Assembly: GCF_012222305.1 (NCBI RefSeq)
Contig: NZ_CP035730.1
Coordinates: 1,825,501 to 1,889,500 of the forward strand
Source: Sulfolobus sp. S-194
Lineage (GTDB): Archaea; Thermoproteota; Thermoprotei_A; Sulfolobales; Sulfolobaceae
DNA: 64,000 nt
Reading direction: 5' to 3'
Numbering within the stretch: the first letter of the stretch is position 1; every line of letters begins with the position of its first letter. This document shows, piece by piece, positions 34,536 through 43,564 of this stretch. The translations under genes were made by a program, and so were the position numbers. The notes under the pieces were generated by a model. It made no database searches and was not told the origin of the DNA. It worked only from the letters and a program-made list of their open reading frames with translations.

Positions 34536-35035
34536 TCTACATCTAATATTTTTCCTTTTGCTGGAATCTTGTATTCTGGTTTAACTATAGCAGGTAGATC
34601 TGAGATTTCAATACCGTTCCAAAGCTTAAGATATTCTCTTATACCATTAATTAATTCCTCCCTATTACTTCCAATTACTGGAACATCATGTAAGATTAGA
34701 ATCTTGTCAAGATTATCTTTTCTAAAACCTAAGAATCGAAGCTCTGCTGTTAAGAACTTTTCTAGTTTCTTTGCTCTTAGGGCTATTATTACTTTATCAT
34801 CGTCAACTAGTGATGTTAGTCTACCGTCTTCGTTTACTTTAATAGAGTATTTATAACCAGTATATATTCCTTTTTTGTTAAGTATAATTAATTCTCTCAA
34901 TTTTATACCTAATTCATTGTATGATATAAAATCTGGATACTCTTCAGCTAGTGATGATATAAATTTCTTGGTAAGTATTACGTATTTAGCCTCTGGCTTA
35001 AGTACTGATGAGATATCTATTCCTTGGAGTTTCAT
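34508..35035 (-). CDS. Protein of unknown function
   Basis: 175 residues, mixed alpha/beta, no membrane segment. KKLEKFLTAELRFLGFRKDNLDKI and an NREELINGIREYLKL helix are the clearest features; no family recognised. It overlaps the end of nuoB by 28 bases, tail to tail. Upstream (minus reading) GTATTTATAC lies immediately before the ATG, so the true promoter may use the AT-rich run near 35055-35068 instead, or translation may begin downstream. Confidence 0.5.
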   Translation of the reverse strand: MKLQGIDISSVLKPEAKYVILTKKFISSLAEEYPDFISYNELGIKLRELIILNKKGIYTGYKYSIKVNEDGRLTSLVDDDKVIIALRAKKLEKFLTAELRFLGFRKDNLDKILILHDVPVIGSNREELINGIREYLKLWNGIEISDLPAIVKPEYKIPAKGKILDVDYADLAFTV

Positions 35036-35340
35036 GAGTATAAATACGTTTTAGTATCTTATCTATTTTTCATTTAATCAAACTTTAATTTGCTTATAAG
35101 CTAAATGAACAATTTAAAATATAGAAATAAATTCGAAATTATTTCCTTTACTTATCAGTGTTGAAATAATTAGTATTATTTAGTGGTGAATATTTATCTA
35201 AAAGATAATTATAAATATCGATGTGAAAATAAAAAATGTTCAATTTTAACATTTTATCTAAATACTCTATGTCTTTTAGCATTTATTTTCTATTTTTCAT
35301 AATATTAAATCCTTTTAATCTGCATGCTCAAAAGTAACTT
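35036..35340. other. AT-rich divergent intergenic region
   Basis: About 305 bases without an ORF or RNA pattern that I can recognise. It holds the promoters of the minus-strand unknown gene and the plus-strand M20 peptidase: CCTTTTAATC at about 35311-35320 lies 25 bases before the peptidase ATG. The rest is low-complexity A/T sequence. Confidence 0.5.
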
Positions 35341-36489
35341 ATGGAATTAGAAGAATTAACCTCAAAATTAATCCAATTTCCTACTGTAAATCCACCGGGA
35401 GAAAATTTAAGCGAATGTGCCTCATTTATAAAGGATTATCTTTTATCTCATGGTTTTTCCGCACAAATTATAGAATTCGAAAAGGGTTGGCCCGTAGTAA
35501 TTTCAGAAAATAAAAAGAATAGTGAAAAAACAATATTATTGAACGGCCATTATGATGTTGTCCCTACGGGGGATGTAAGTAAGTGGAAGCACGATCCTTT
35601 TTCTGGAAAGATTATTGATGATAAAGTTTACGGCCGAGGAAGTACTGATATGAAAGGAGGTTTGGCTGTTTTCATGAAAGTATTTACTGAAATAGCCGAT
35701 AAAGTTAATTATAACATCATTTTTACAGCTGTCCCAGATGAAGAAAGTGGTGGTGATAAAGGGTCAAAATATTTAGCTGATAAATACAGGCTAGATTTAG
35801 TACTTATCTCTGAACCCTCTGGGTCAGACTCCATAAACATTGGTGAAAAAGGGTTATTACAAGTAAAATTAATCGCTAAAGGTAAGGTTGCTCATGGAAG
35901 TTTACCGTCTTTAGGCGAGAACGCGATAATGAAACTCGTTAAGGATTTAATTCAACTTGAAAAAATAAAGGAGATTGAGATAAAAATCCCAGATAATCTA
36001 TTAGAAGCCATGACTATAAGAATACCTTCTGAAATTGCTAAGAATGATGTATTAAGGATTTCCTTCAATCCCGGTGTAATTAAAGGTGGGGTTAAGGTTA
36101 ATGTTGTTCCAGACTATGCTGAAGTTGAAGTTGACATGAGAATACCTCCTGGCATAAACAGTGATGAAGCATTAAATATTGTAAGGAGCCTCGTGAAACA
36201 AAGCGAAATAATACCTCTTGACGTCTCAGAGCCTAATTATACTTCACCGGATAATGAGTTCGTGAAAAAATTGGAAAATACTATCCTTAGGCATCTAGGA
36301 ATTAAACCTAAGAAATACATTATTACTGGTGCTACAGATGGTAGATATTTTAGATATAAAGGGGTTCCAGTAATAGTTTACGGCCCAGGAGAGCTAGGCA
36401 TGGCTCATGCTTACGATGAATTTATTTCTCTAAAAGAGCTAAGAAATTCTTACACTGTTATGAAGGATTATTTATTAACCCTCTTCTAG
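35341..36489 (+). CDS. M20-family peptidase / deacylase (ArgE-DapE type)
   Basis: 382 residues of a di-zinc amidohydrolase. The first metal motif is NGHYDVVPTGD, the bridging Asp segment is YGRGSTDMKGG, the catalytic Glu pair is PDEESGGDKG, and a late His lies in GMAHAYDEF. The central dimerisation domain is present (GEKGLLQVKLIAKGKVAHGS). Members remove acyl groups from N-acyl amino acids or succinyl-diaminopimelate, and the substrate cannot be read from sequence. Leaderless-type promoter. The last 15 bases overlap the convergent MFS gene. Confidence 0.85.
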   Translation: MELEELTSKLIQFPTVNPPGENLSECASFIKDYLLSHGFSAQIIEFEKGWPVVISENKKNSEKTILLNGHYDVVPTGDVSKWKHDPFSGKIIDDKVYGRGSTDMKGGLAVFMKVFTEIADKVNYNIIFTAVPDEESGGDKGSKYLADKYRLDLVLISEPSGSDSINIGEKGLLQVKLIAKGKVAHGSLPSLGENAIMKLVKDLIQLEKIKEIEIKIPDNLLEAMTIRIPSEIAKNDVLRISFNPGVIKGGVKVNVVPDYAEVEVDMRIPPGINSDEALNIVRSLVKQSEIIPLDVSEPNYTSPDNEFVKKLENTILRHLGIKPKKYIITGATDGRYFRYKGVPVIVYGPGELGMAHAYDEFISLKELRNSYTVMKDYLLTLF

Positions 36490-37725
36490 GTATCTAAAGA
36501 TTAATGATGAGATGAATAGTAAAATTCCAGCTGTTATAAAGTCAATTCCATAACTTAAATAATGAGTTATGTATCCAGATAGGAGACTTCCTAGGAAAAG
36601 TGCAATTCCAACTACAGTGCTATACACACCAAGATTCTTACCTTGTGATCTCTCTCCAACTATCTTAAATATCAGGGTATTTGATGATGAATAGTAAATT
36701 GCAAAAGCTATACCCGCTGCAAGAGGATAAAATATTAATCCCAAAATCAGAATTAGTGGGCCATAAAATAATAATGTAGCAATACCAAGTATAAAGTACG
36801 AGCCTCCTCTAAGAAGCAGAGATTTATGAGCAAGTTCAGTCTCATTCTTATCTTTAATCAATTTCTCACTTATTCTAAACCCTATAATTTGGAATATCAT
36901 TCCCATAGTTATAACTAAAAGAGCTTCAGATTTATCTAAACCTTTTACGTAAAGACTTGCTGGATAAACTGTGTTAAAGATTCCACTACTAATGTAAAAG
37001 ATAACTATAGCAATATAAAGTAAGGGAACGTAATTTATTGGCTTTTTCAAGAGTCTACTAAGTTTAAATAATTTAAAATGATGAGGATTAGGCAAATGTA
37101 AAAACATTAATGGTAAATGAAGTAATCGTGTAAAGAAGGACTCTTTGTGGTGAAGTATTGCTGTTCTTTCAAAAGTTAGGATTGGTTCTGGCAGAATTTT
37201 GATAGAAATAATTGAAGTTATTGCCATAATTACAGCCAATATGAAAATTATTTGAAATATTCTCATATATATTACAAGAAACGTTGATATTAACAATCCG
37301 ATTAGTGTTCCTATTGATGAAAGGAATGAATATCTAGAAAATAGTGTTCCCCACTCTTTTTTGCTGGCAGATTCCATAACTAAAAGATTGAATGGTGTTG
37401 TAGATGCTGTGGATGTAAAGATAAGCAAGGAATATCCTAAAGCTATAATCTGAACATTCCTAGAGTAAGATAAAAGGAAGAGAGAAAGTGCAGTACCAGA
37501 GAAACTAGTGATAATTTGTTTTCTTCTACTAATCCTGTCAGCTGTATAACCCCAGAAGATCGACGAAGGAATTAATATCAAATTACCTAACGATATCACA
37601 TAAGCAACTTCAAGCGCGTTTCCTCCTAGAGAAATAATTTGTAGGGTTATAAGAGTAGATATTGGACCTATAGTAGCGTTATAAGGCAAAGTAAGGTAAA
37701 GCCATTTTGTATTTCTTCTTATCAA
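36475..37725 (-). CDS. MFS transporter
   Basis: 416 residues with about twelve hydrophobic helices in two blocks of six, separated by a hydrophilic loop around residues 190-225. The loop between helices 2 and 3 reads GYTADRISRRKQI, the major facilitator A-motif (GxxaDrxgRr). The first loop of the second half is also basic. Substrate unknown; single-gene unit, 129 bases divergent from porG. Confidence 0.82.
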   Translation of the reverse strand: MIRRNTKWLYLTLPYNATIGPISTLITLQIISLGGNALEVAYVISLGNLILIPSSIFWGYTADRISRRKQIITSFSGTALSLFLLSYSRNVQIIALGYSLLIFTSTASTTPFNLLVMESASKKEWGTLFSRYSFLSSIGTLIGLLISTFLVIYMRIFQIIFILAVIMAITSIISIKILPEPILTFERTAILHHKESFFTRLLHLPLMFLHLPNPHHFKLFKLSRLLKKPINYVPLLYIAIVIFYISSGIFNTVYPASLYVKGLDKSEALLVITMGMIFQIIGFRISEKLIKDKNETELAHKSLLLRGGSYFILGIATLLFYGPLILILGLIFYPLAAGIAFAIYYSSSNTLIFKIVGERSQGKNLGVYSTVVGIALFLGSLLSGYITHYLSYGIDFITAGILLFISSLIFRYLEEG

Positions 37726-37854
37726 CTTGAGCTTATACAGTAGTATTTATTTTTAAAATTACCTTTCTAATGTTTAACAAAGTTAATTATATTAACGTAG
37801 GGTTTTAATAAGTTAAAATTTTTTCGTCATAAGAGAAAAATTAAATGTGAAAAA

Positions 37855-38400
37855 ATGCTTATCGAAATAGCCCTAAGAGGTAGAGGAGGACAAGGAGTAG
37901 TTACTGCAGGAGAATTAATGGTTAAAGCAACAGTTCTTGAGGATAAGTACGCGCAGTCAATTCCCTTTTATGGGGGAGAAAGAAGAGGTGCCCCAGTTGT
38001 ATCATTTTTACGTCTCTCAGATAAACCGATTCTTTTACATAGGGAAGTATACAATCCAGATGGAGTAGCGATTTTTGATCCTTCCTTAACTAAAATTATG
38101 GATGTAACACAGGGTATAAAAGAAGACGGTTTCTTATTAATTAACACACCAGAAGCAAAGAAAATTTGGAAAAATGAGTATATTGTGGATGCAACATCAA
38201 TTGCTAAAGATCTAGGTTTAGTAATAGCAGGATGGGCAGTAGTTAATACTACAATGATTGGTGCTTTAGCTAAAATTTTAGGAATGCCTTCTTTAACCTC
38301 TTTAGAGGAGGCGATAAAAGAAGAATTCAAAGGAAAACTTGGTGAATTAAATGCTGAGGCTATTGAAAGGGGATATAAGGAGGTGAAAAGGGTTGATTAA
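37855..38400 (+). CDS. porG: Pyruvate:ferredoxin oxidoreductase gamma subunit
   Basis: 181 residues of the gamma domain of 2-oxoacid:ferredoxin oxidoreductases: [20 protein letters not shown] at the start and the conserved [17 protein letters not shown]. First gene of porG-porD-porA-porB, the four-subunit archaeal/Thermotoga type that decarboxylates pyruvate (or a related 2-oxoacid) to acyl-CoA and reduces ferredoxin. AAGTTAAAATTTTTT upstream serves as the AT-rich promoter element. Its end overlaps porD by 8 bases. Confidence 0.93.
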   Translation: MLIEIALRGRGGQGVVTAGELMVKATVLEDKYAQSIPFYGGERRGAPVVSFLRLSDKPILLHREVYNPDGVAIFDPSLTKIMDVTQGIKEDGFLLINTPEAKKIWKNEYIVDATSIAKDLGLVIAGWAVVNTTMIGALAKILGMPSLTSLEEAIKEEFKGKLGELNAEAIERGYKEVKRVD

Positions 38401-38659
38401 AGTCCCAGAAGGAATCCCAATTGCACGACCAAAAATTGGCTCAGCTGGAAATACTGGACTATGGAGAGTTGAAAGACCTGAAATTCATTATGACAAATGC
38501 ACTAAATGTAGACTATGTGTGCTATATTGCCCAGAAAATACAATAGATTTGTTAGAGAATTTATTCCCTAAAATTGATTATGATTACTGCAAAGGTTGTG
38601 GCGTTTGTGCACAAGTTTGCCCACCTAAGGCTATAGATATGGTTAGGGAGGTGAAATAA
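38393..38659 (+). CDS. porD: Pyruvate:ferredoxin oxidoreductase delta subunit (2x[4Fe-4S])
   Basis: 88 residues with two ferredoxin motifs, [12 protein letters not shown] and [12 protein letters not shown], carrying electrons from the PorB cluster to ferredoxin. The start codon is TTG at 38393, fixed by the strong SD GGAGGTGA at 38379-38386 seven bases upstream. The N-terminal [13 protein letters not shown] is typical of PorD. Confidence 0.93.
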   Translation: MIKVPEGIPIARPKIGSAGNTGLWRVERPEIHYDKCTKCRLCVLYCPENTIDLLENLFPKIDYDYCKGCGVCAQVCPPKAIDMVREVK

Positions 38660-38662
38660 ATA

Positions 38663-39820
38663 ATGCAAGTTTTAAAGAGGAAAGTTCTAGCTTTAGTCGG
38701 TAATCACGCAGTTGCTTATGCTGTTAAGCAAGCTAAACCCAAAGTTTTAGCAGTATTCCCAATAACTCCTCAAACTACAATGTTAGAAAAACTCGCTGAA
38801 TATATAAGTTCAGGTGAACTAAAGGCAGAGCTTGTAAGAATAGAGAGTGAGCATTCAGCATTAGCTTCAATTTATGGTGCAGCATTAGCTGGTGCTAGAG
38901 TTTTCACTGCTACTTCTTCTCAAGGACTTCTATACATGACTGAAATGATATATTGGGCCGGAGGTCAAAGAGTTCCTATTGTTGCTGCAGTTGCAACTAG
39001 AGCTATAGCTGAGCCATGGAGTATTTGGGATGATCATCAAGATTTCGTAAGTAAAAGAGACGCCATATGGATTCAAATAATGGCAGAAAACGTGCAAGAA
39101 GCTTACGATATGACAATACAAGCTTTTAGAATTTCAGAAGATGAGAGGGTAATCTTACCAGTCATGATGGGATTTGACGGCTTCATATTAACTCATACAA
39201 TGGAAAGAGTTGAAGTGCTTGAAGACTATGAAGTTGATTCGTTCTTACCTCCGAGACAATTTAATTTAATTGATTTTTCCGATCCGGTAGGAGTAGGCCC
39301 AATAGCGCAACCAGATGAGTATATGAAAATAAAATTTGAAGCTATGAAAGCCATGGAGAGAGCAAAAGGAGTTATTGAAGAAATAATGAGAGAATATGAG
39401 AAAATCTCTGGAAGAAAGCAATACGGACTTGTTGAGTGTTATAAATGTGAAGATGCTAAATACGCTTTTGTAACTATGGGCGCATGGAGCGGAGATGCGA
39501 AAGTTGCGGTAGACAGATTAAGAGATCAGGGTATTGAGGCAGGATTATTAAAGATTAGAGTATTCAGACCATTTCCAAAGGAGAAAGTTGAGGAGTATTT
39601 AAGGTCAATGAAAGGTGTAATAGTATTTGATAGAGCCGTATCTTTCGGCTCTGGAGGCATTTTAGCAAATGAAGTAAAATCTTCTCTTTACGGGTTAGAG
39701 GTTCCAGTTTATAATGTTGTAGCCGGTTTAGGTGGTAAAGATGTCAGGCCTTTACACTTCCAAAAGGTAATGGAAGATCTAGTTGAAGGTAAGTTAGAAG
39801 AGGAGAGGTGGTTGTTATGA
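38663..39820 (+). CDS. porA: Pyruvate:ferredoxin oxidoreductase alpha subunit
   Basis: 385 residues with [18 protein letters not shown], the ITP motif of the alpha subunit, [24 protein letters not shown]-type region and [12 protein letters not shown]. The domain-II part ([24 protein letters not shown]) completes the fold. SD GGGAGGTGA (38646-38654) nine bases before the ATG. The stop TGA overlaps the porB ATG as ATGA. Confidence 0.94.
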   Translation: MQVLKRKVLALVGNHAVAYAVKQAKPKVLAVFPITPQTTMLEKLAEYISSGELKAELVRIESEHSALASIYGAALAGARVFTATSSQGLLYMTEMIYWAGGQRVPIVAAVATRAIAEPWSIWDDHQDFVSKRDAIWIQIMAENVQEAYDMTIQAFRISEDERVILPVMMGFDGFILTHTMERVEVLEDYEVDSFLPPRQFNLIDFSDPVGVGPIAQPDEYMKIKFEAMKAMERAKGVIEEIMREYEKISGRKQYGLVECYKCEDAKYAFVTMGAWSGDAKVAVDRLRDQGIEAGLLKIRVFRPFPKEKVEEYLRSMKGVIVFDRAVSFGSGGILANEVKSSLYGLEVPVYNVVAGLGGKDVRPLHFQKVMEDLVEGKLEEERWLL

Positions 39821-40710
39821 GTTTGATCACTCAGGTTAAAAGAATTCCCAAATTCTACAGAGGAAATGCTGCTTGTCCAGGCTGTCCAATTCCAAGGGAA
39901 TTGGACATACTAATTGAGGAATTAGGAGAGAAAACTGTACTAGTCGTTCCAGCATCATGCTCTACAGTAATTTTAGGAGATACTTCTGGGATGCCAGCAA
40001 CAGTACCAGTGGTTCACAGTGCTTTTGCTGCCTCAGCTGCAATAGCTTCTGGTATTGTTAGGGCTTTAAGAATGAGAGGAGACAAGGATGCAATAGTTAC
40101 AGTATGGGCTGGTGATGGTGCCACTGGAGATATAGGTTTCGCTACTTTAAGTGGCGCAGCTGAGAGAAATGAGGATATCCTTTACATATGCTATGATAAC
40201 GAAGCTTATATGAATACTGGAATTCAGCGTTCAGGCTTAACTCCTAAGGGGGCTTGGACTACTACAACTCCTGAAGGTAAGAGAGAGGTTAAAAAGCCTT
40301 TACCATTCATCATTGCAGAACATAAAGTACCATATGTTGCCACTGCGTCAATTGCTTACATATATGATTATGAAGCTAAGATGAGGAAAGCTAAACAGAT
40401 TCGAGGATTTAGATATATACACTTATTGTCCCCATGTCCACCTGGTTGGCGGTTTGACTCAAGTCTAACAATTGAGATTGCAAAGTTAGCAGTAGAAACA
40501 GGTGTTTGGCCATTGTTTGAAATAGAGAACGGAGAATTTAGATTAACAAGTGTTAGTAAGACACTACTTGATAAGAAGAACAGAAAAGCTGTGGCAGAAT
40601 ACTTGAAATTACAAGGTAGATTTAATAAACTCACTGAGGAACAAATTAAAGAAATTGAGGAGTCAATAGATGAAATGTGGGAACAAATTAAAGAAATGAT
40701 CAAAAAATGA
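39817..40710 (+). CDS. porB: Pyruvate:ferredoxin oxidoreductase beta subunit
   Basis: 297 residues, the thiamine-pyrophosphate subunit. The TPP motif is [13 protein letters not shown] extending to [10 protein letters not shown]. Cluster cysteines are in [18 protein letters not shown] and LSPCPPGW. The ATG at 39817 (MSLITQ) overlaps the porA stop and follows GAGAGGTGG. A GTG at 39808 would add three residues and lies within that SD, so it was rejected. The operon ends here; the next gene is convergent. Confidence 0.94.
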   Translation: MSLITQVKRIPKFYRGNAACPGCPIPRELDILIEELGEKTVLVVPASCSTVILGDTSGMPATVPVVHSAFAASAAIASGIVRALRMRGDKDAIVTVWAGDGATGDIGFATLSGAAERNEDILYICYDNEAYMNTGIQRSGLTPKGAWTTTTPEGKREVKKPLPFIIAEHKVPYVATASIAYIYDYEAKMRKAKQIRGFRYIHLLSPCPPGWRFDSSLTIEIAKLAVETGVWPLFEIENGEFRLTSVSKTLLDKKNRKAVAEYLKLQGRFNKLTEEQIKEIEESIDEMWEQIKEMIKK

Positions 40711-40759
40711 TGACAAAAGGACAACAAGCCTAGTCCTTCAGGGTTAGTAAGAAGGTCAG

Positions 40760-41803
40760 TTAAATGTGTAAGTAATAAGAAGTTAGCAAACCTAGTATAT
40801 GTGTCCCAATAGCAGCAAATATTCCTAGACTCAACATCTCAACACCTTTTTTAACTGGTTTTACCGAACTTAGCAAACCTATTAAGTAACCTACGATAAA
40901 TATCGCTATTCCAGAAATAATATATGAAGAAATAACCCCGGTTAATCCCCCAATACCCAGTAAATAGGGAATTACTGGGATTACTGCACCAGATATATAA
41001 GATAATGCTGTAACCCCAGCACTCTTTTTTGGATTTTCTTCAACTTTTGGTGCAATTATCTCCTCAGCAACATCAACTAGCTGGGGGGAGATATCAGTAG
41101 CAATATTTTCTTTGATTCCTAGTTCTGTTAATATCATAGAAAGTTTCTTTGCAACTTCTTTTCTATCTACAAGTTTTTGAATCTCTATTTTTCTTCTCTT
41201 ATGTTCGTTAATTTCTTTCTCAGATTTCGTAGATAAATAAGCACCAATAGCCATGGATAAAGTACCAGAAGCACCAATTATTAAACCGGAAATTCCAACG
41301 AGAAATGGGATATTAAAAGCGCCAGAAAGACCGGAAGTTGCTGCTAGTACTTCAACTAATCCATCACTAATTCCATATACAAAATCACTAACATCCTTAG
41401 ATTTTACCGTAGATATCATTTCTTCATGTACAGCTTCATCAATACTCAATTCTCTCATTTTTTGTCTTTCTTCTTCACTTAGTTCTTCGCTCTTGGAAAG
41501 TTCATAGTATTTTTTAATATCACTCTCTTCCCCGTTTTCTAATAATTTTGTCGTAAGCTCTAATCCAAATATTTTTCTAAAAATAACATAGAAATTTATT
41601 TTCAACTTATGGTACCATTTCAGTTTTCCCACTTTTACGCCTCTGCTTGTTGCAATTTCTTTCCAAATCTCAGAATGTTTTCTTTCCATTTCTGATAGCT
41701 TATAAAGATAGATTTTTGTAACCCTATCTTTCTCTACATCTCCTAATTTTCTATAAACTTCACTATCAAACAATTCTTCAATATAATTCTTATTATAGTC
41801 CAT
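40760..41803 (-). CDS. Ferritin-like domain fused to VIT1/CCC1 transporter
   Basis: 347 residues. The first about 135 are a ferritin/rubrerythrin-like helical bundle with ExxH-type ligands (EMERKHSEIW; SIDEAVHEEM). Residues about 140-347 are a VIT1/CCC1 membrane domain starting VYGISDGLVEVLAATSGLSG, with five helices and a charged metal-binding loop in the middle. This is the membrane-bound-ferritin (MbfA-like) architecture, linked to iron or manganese export or storage in other organisms. TTTTTAAGTA about 25 bases before the ATG is the TATA box. Confidence 0.82.
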   Translation of the reverse strand: MDYNKNYIEELFDSEVYRKLGDVEKDRVTKIYLYKLSEMERKHSEIWKEIATSRGVKVGKLKWYHKLKINFYVIFRKIFGLELTTKLLENGEESDIKKYYELSKSEELSEEERQKMRELSIDEAVHEEMISTVKSKDVSDFVYGISDGLVEVLAATSGLSGAFNIPFLVGISGLIIGASGTLSMAIGAYLSTKSEKEINEHKRRKIEIQKLVDRKEVAKKLSMILTELGIKENIATDISPQLVDVAEEIIAPKVEENPKKSAGVTALSYISGAVIPVIPYLLGIGGLTGVISSYIISGIAIFIVGYLIGLLSSVKPVKKGVEMLSLGIFAAIGTHILGLLTSYYLHI

Positions 41804-41952
41804 ACTTAATTTATAGTAACTCTTACTTAAAAATGTTTCTAATTAGATTGTAACTCTTTTACGTAACTACATGTTATTTTTAATTGCTTCTAAATATTGT
41901 TTTGATCTAAGTCATGTTTATATAGAATTACCGGAGTATTTTATATCGATGA

Positions 41953-42152
41953 TCTCCTAACTGATGAAGTGCTCTGCTCACGAGAGTGGTAGTGAAGAGA
42001 AGGTGGATGGGAGGGTAGTGGCGTTCAGTAATAAATCTTTCGGTCATATTTCAAGCATAGTATTAGCTAACATTGCCACGTGGGTCCTTTCAACCTATAT
42101 AGGGTGCCCGTGACGGAATTAAAAGTAAGGATAAGTTACGCAACGGGTAAAT
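41953..42152 (+). pseudogene. Relic of a tnpB 3' end (IS607-type)
   Basis: Three blocks match the 3' third of the tnpB at 48042-49366. CTGATGAAGTGCTCTGCTCAC (41961 on) resembles 49107 onward. A 22-base block at 42000-42021 is identical to 49229-49250. The final block from GGGTGCCCGTG (42102) to ACGGGTAAA (42152) matches the last 50 bases of tnpB with a few changes. Compared with the full copy, about 80 bases are missing between the first two blocks, and the stretch before the final block is replaced. No open frame survives. It is a decayed copy that keeps the right end of the element. Confidence 0.8.
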
Positions 42153-42783
42153 ACTTCCTTGTAAAACAATGTGTTAGTCAATTTCTATTTTATTTATTGA
42201 TATAAAATAAATCTATATAAAATGTAACTTTAGAGTTATTTTGTGAATTTGAGATTAAATAATTGATTGTATATTCAGAAATTATAAAGATAGTTGCAAG
42301 TTATACCATGGAACTGAATCCTTTTTTATGTTAACAGAAATCTTTTTATATTGTTATATTAAAATTTTGTAATAGAGAACGACATAGATAATCCCTCATA
42401 CCGTGTAAGACAAAAAGGGTTAAGGAAGATAATGGAGATGTGAGCTCATTGCTGTTAGAGTCCTATGATCCACCTACAGGCTTGTTGTGAGCTAAGTCCT
42501 ACACTCGATTATGAATGAGTTAAATGAAAGTGCAAGAACAAACAGCAACTTAAGATGGATGCCTTAATAGGAGACAATGGTAGATCTTTTATTTTCTATA
42601 CTCCTACCGTCCTGAAGTACTTCTGCAATAAGCAATAAATTGATGATGAGGCTAAGAAATTAGTCCTTGGAAATATAGATAAGATAATCCAAAGTACGTT
42701 ATGGTTAAAGAAATTAAAGTAAGAATTTTAATTAGGTTCTATGTTATAGATAATTAGCTAATAAAAGTTCTATATAAAAAAGT
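42153..42783. other. Gene-poor AT-rich stretch
   Basis: About 630 bases between the tnpB relic and the AbrB relic. All frames are broken by many stops. The part 42420-42640 is less AT-rich than the rest and may be a decayed gene or insertion sequence, but I recognise no protein family in any frame. No tRNA, CRISPR repeat or C/D pattern is seen. Confidence 0.4.
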
Positions 42784-42939
42784 CTAAAGGCTTAAATTCT
42801 TCTTATTTGTGCTTAAATATAGATTTAGTGCAAACTTTACCAAGAAAGTTTTTATGACTTCATCACCCTCTTTTATATTAAACTTCTATCTAATCTCTTT
42901 AGGGATTACTATGATTCCCTTCTTATGAACTTTAGAGTA
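42784..42939 (-). pseudogene. Relic of an AbrB/SpoVT-type (antitoxin) gene
   Basis: In one minus-strand frame the sequence reads KVHKKGIIVIPKEIR, then a TAG stop (42888-42886), then KFNIKEGDEVI and a further unrelated tail to a TAG at 42786-42784. This is the core of the AbrB/MazE/VapB swapped-hairpin domain interrupted by one in-frame stop. No start codon lies upstream before another stop. It is a dead antitoxin or regulator. No PIN or other toxin remnant is recognisable beside it. Confidence 0.75.
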
Positions 42940-43180
42940 TAATTAGTATTATAACATTTAAGTTTAACTTTATGTAACGATAAGTTTAACAACATTCCTT
43001 ATATTACAATTAAGCTCTACTAGAACGCAGAAGTTTTATGATAAGTGTCACAGCTAATTATTCATCCTTATGTGGCACAAAACTAGTTTAGTGTATCATT
43101 ATCATTCACTATCCTCATCTATTTAAGCATAAACATTCAGTAGTTAATTTTTTATTGATTAATCTAAAATCTATTATAAA

Positions 43181-43564
43181 ATGGAATTTAGTATTAGTTT
43201 ATATGGTGACTTTGAAAATCCAACGGTGGAAATATTAGGCAGGAGAGAAAAAGCTAGCAAATTATATTTGGAGGCACCATTATATGCATTTCTTATCTCA
43301 ATACCTCATTGTATAGCTGAAGCTTTTGAAAGTATAGCTAAAAAAGAGGGGATTAAGATTAAGGATTGTAAAGTTAGGGCTGTATATGAAATTGATGAAA
43401 AGCAATTTATGTTAGGCTATCCGGTCATAAAGAAGATAAAAATCTTTATATATAATAGTGGCTGTACATTAGAAGAATTAGAAGAAATAATACGTAAAGT
43501 AAAGAAAGAATGCCCAATATATCTAAGTTTTTCAGAAAAAATAGAAATTTTGGCGGGTAATTAA
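43181..43564 (+). CDS. OsmC-like protein
   Basis: 127 residues. The C-terminal half has an OsmC/Ohr-type layout: IPHCIAEAFESIAKKEGIKIKDCKVRAVY, then EELEEIIRKVKKECPIYLSFS with the second conserved Cys before a proline. The first Cys sits in PHC rather than the usual SC, and the N-terminal strands are shortened. If active it would reduce organic peroxides through the Cys pair; family placement is by pattern only. It converges with the acyl-CoA synthetase gene, overlapping by 4 bases. Confidence 0.6.
   Translation: MEFSISLYGDFENPTVEILGRREKASKLYLEAPLYAFLISIPHCIAEAFESIAKKEGIKIKDCKVRAVYEIDEKQFMLGYPVIKKIKIFIYNSGCTLEELEEIIRKVKKECPIYLSFSEKIEILAGN

Noticed and set aside
40707-40738. ATGATGA box and a 6-bp hairpin (AAGGAC/GTCCTT) after porB
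   Set aside because: No D box follows on the plus strand, and the hairpin is short with a 10-base loop; too weak for an sRNA or terminator call.
41945-41982. Possible box C/D sRNA (CGATGATC ... CTGATGA ... CTG)
   Set aside because: Guide lengths would be only about 7 bases, and the sequence is explained as the start of the tnpB relic, matching 49099-49130.
42420-42660. Possible decayed transposase gene (less AT-rich patch with phrases such as DNGRSFIFYTPTVLKY)
   Set aside because: No family motif in any frame; many stops. Recorded only as gene-poor sequence.
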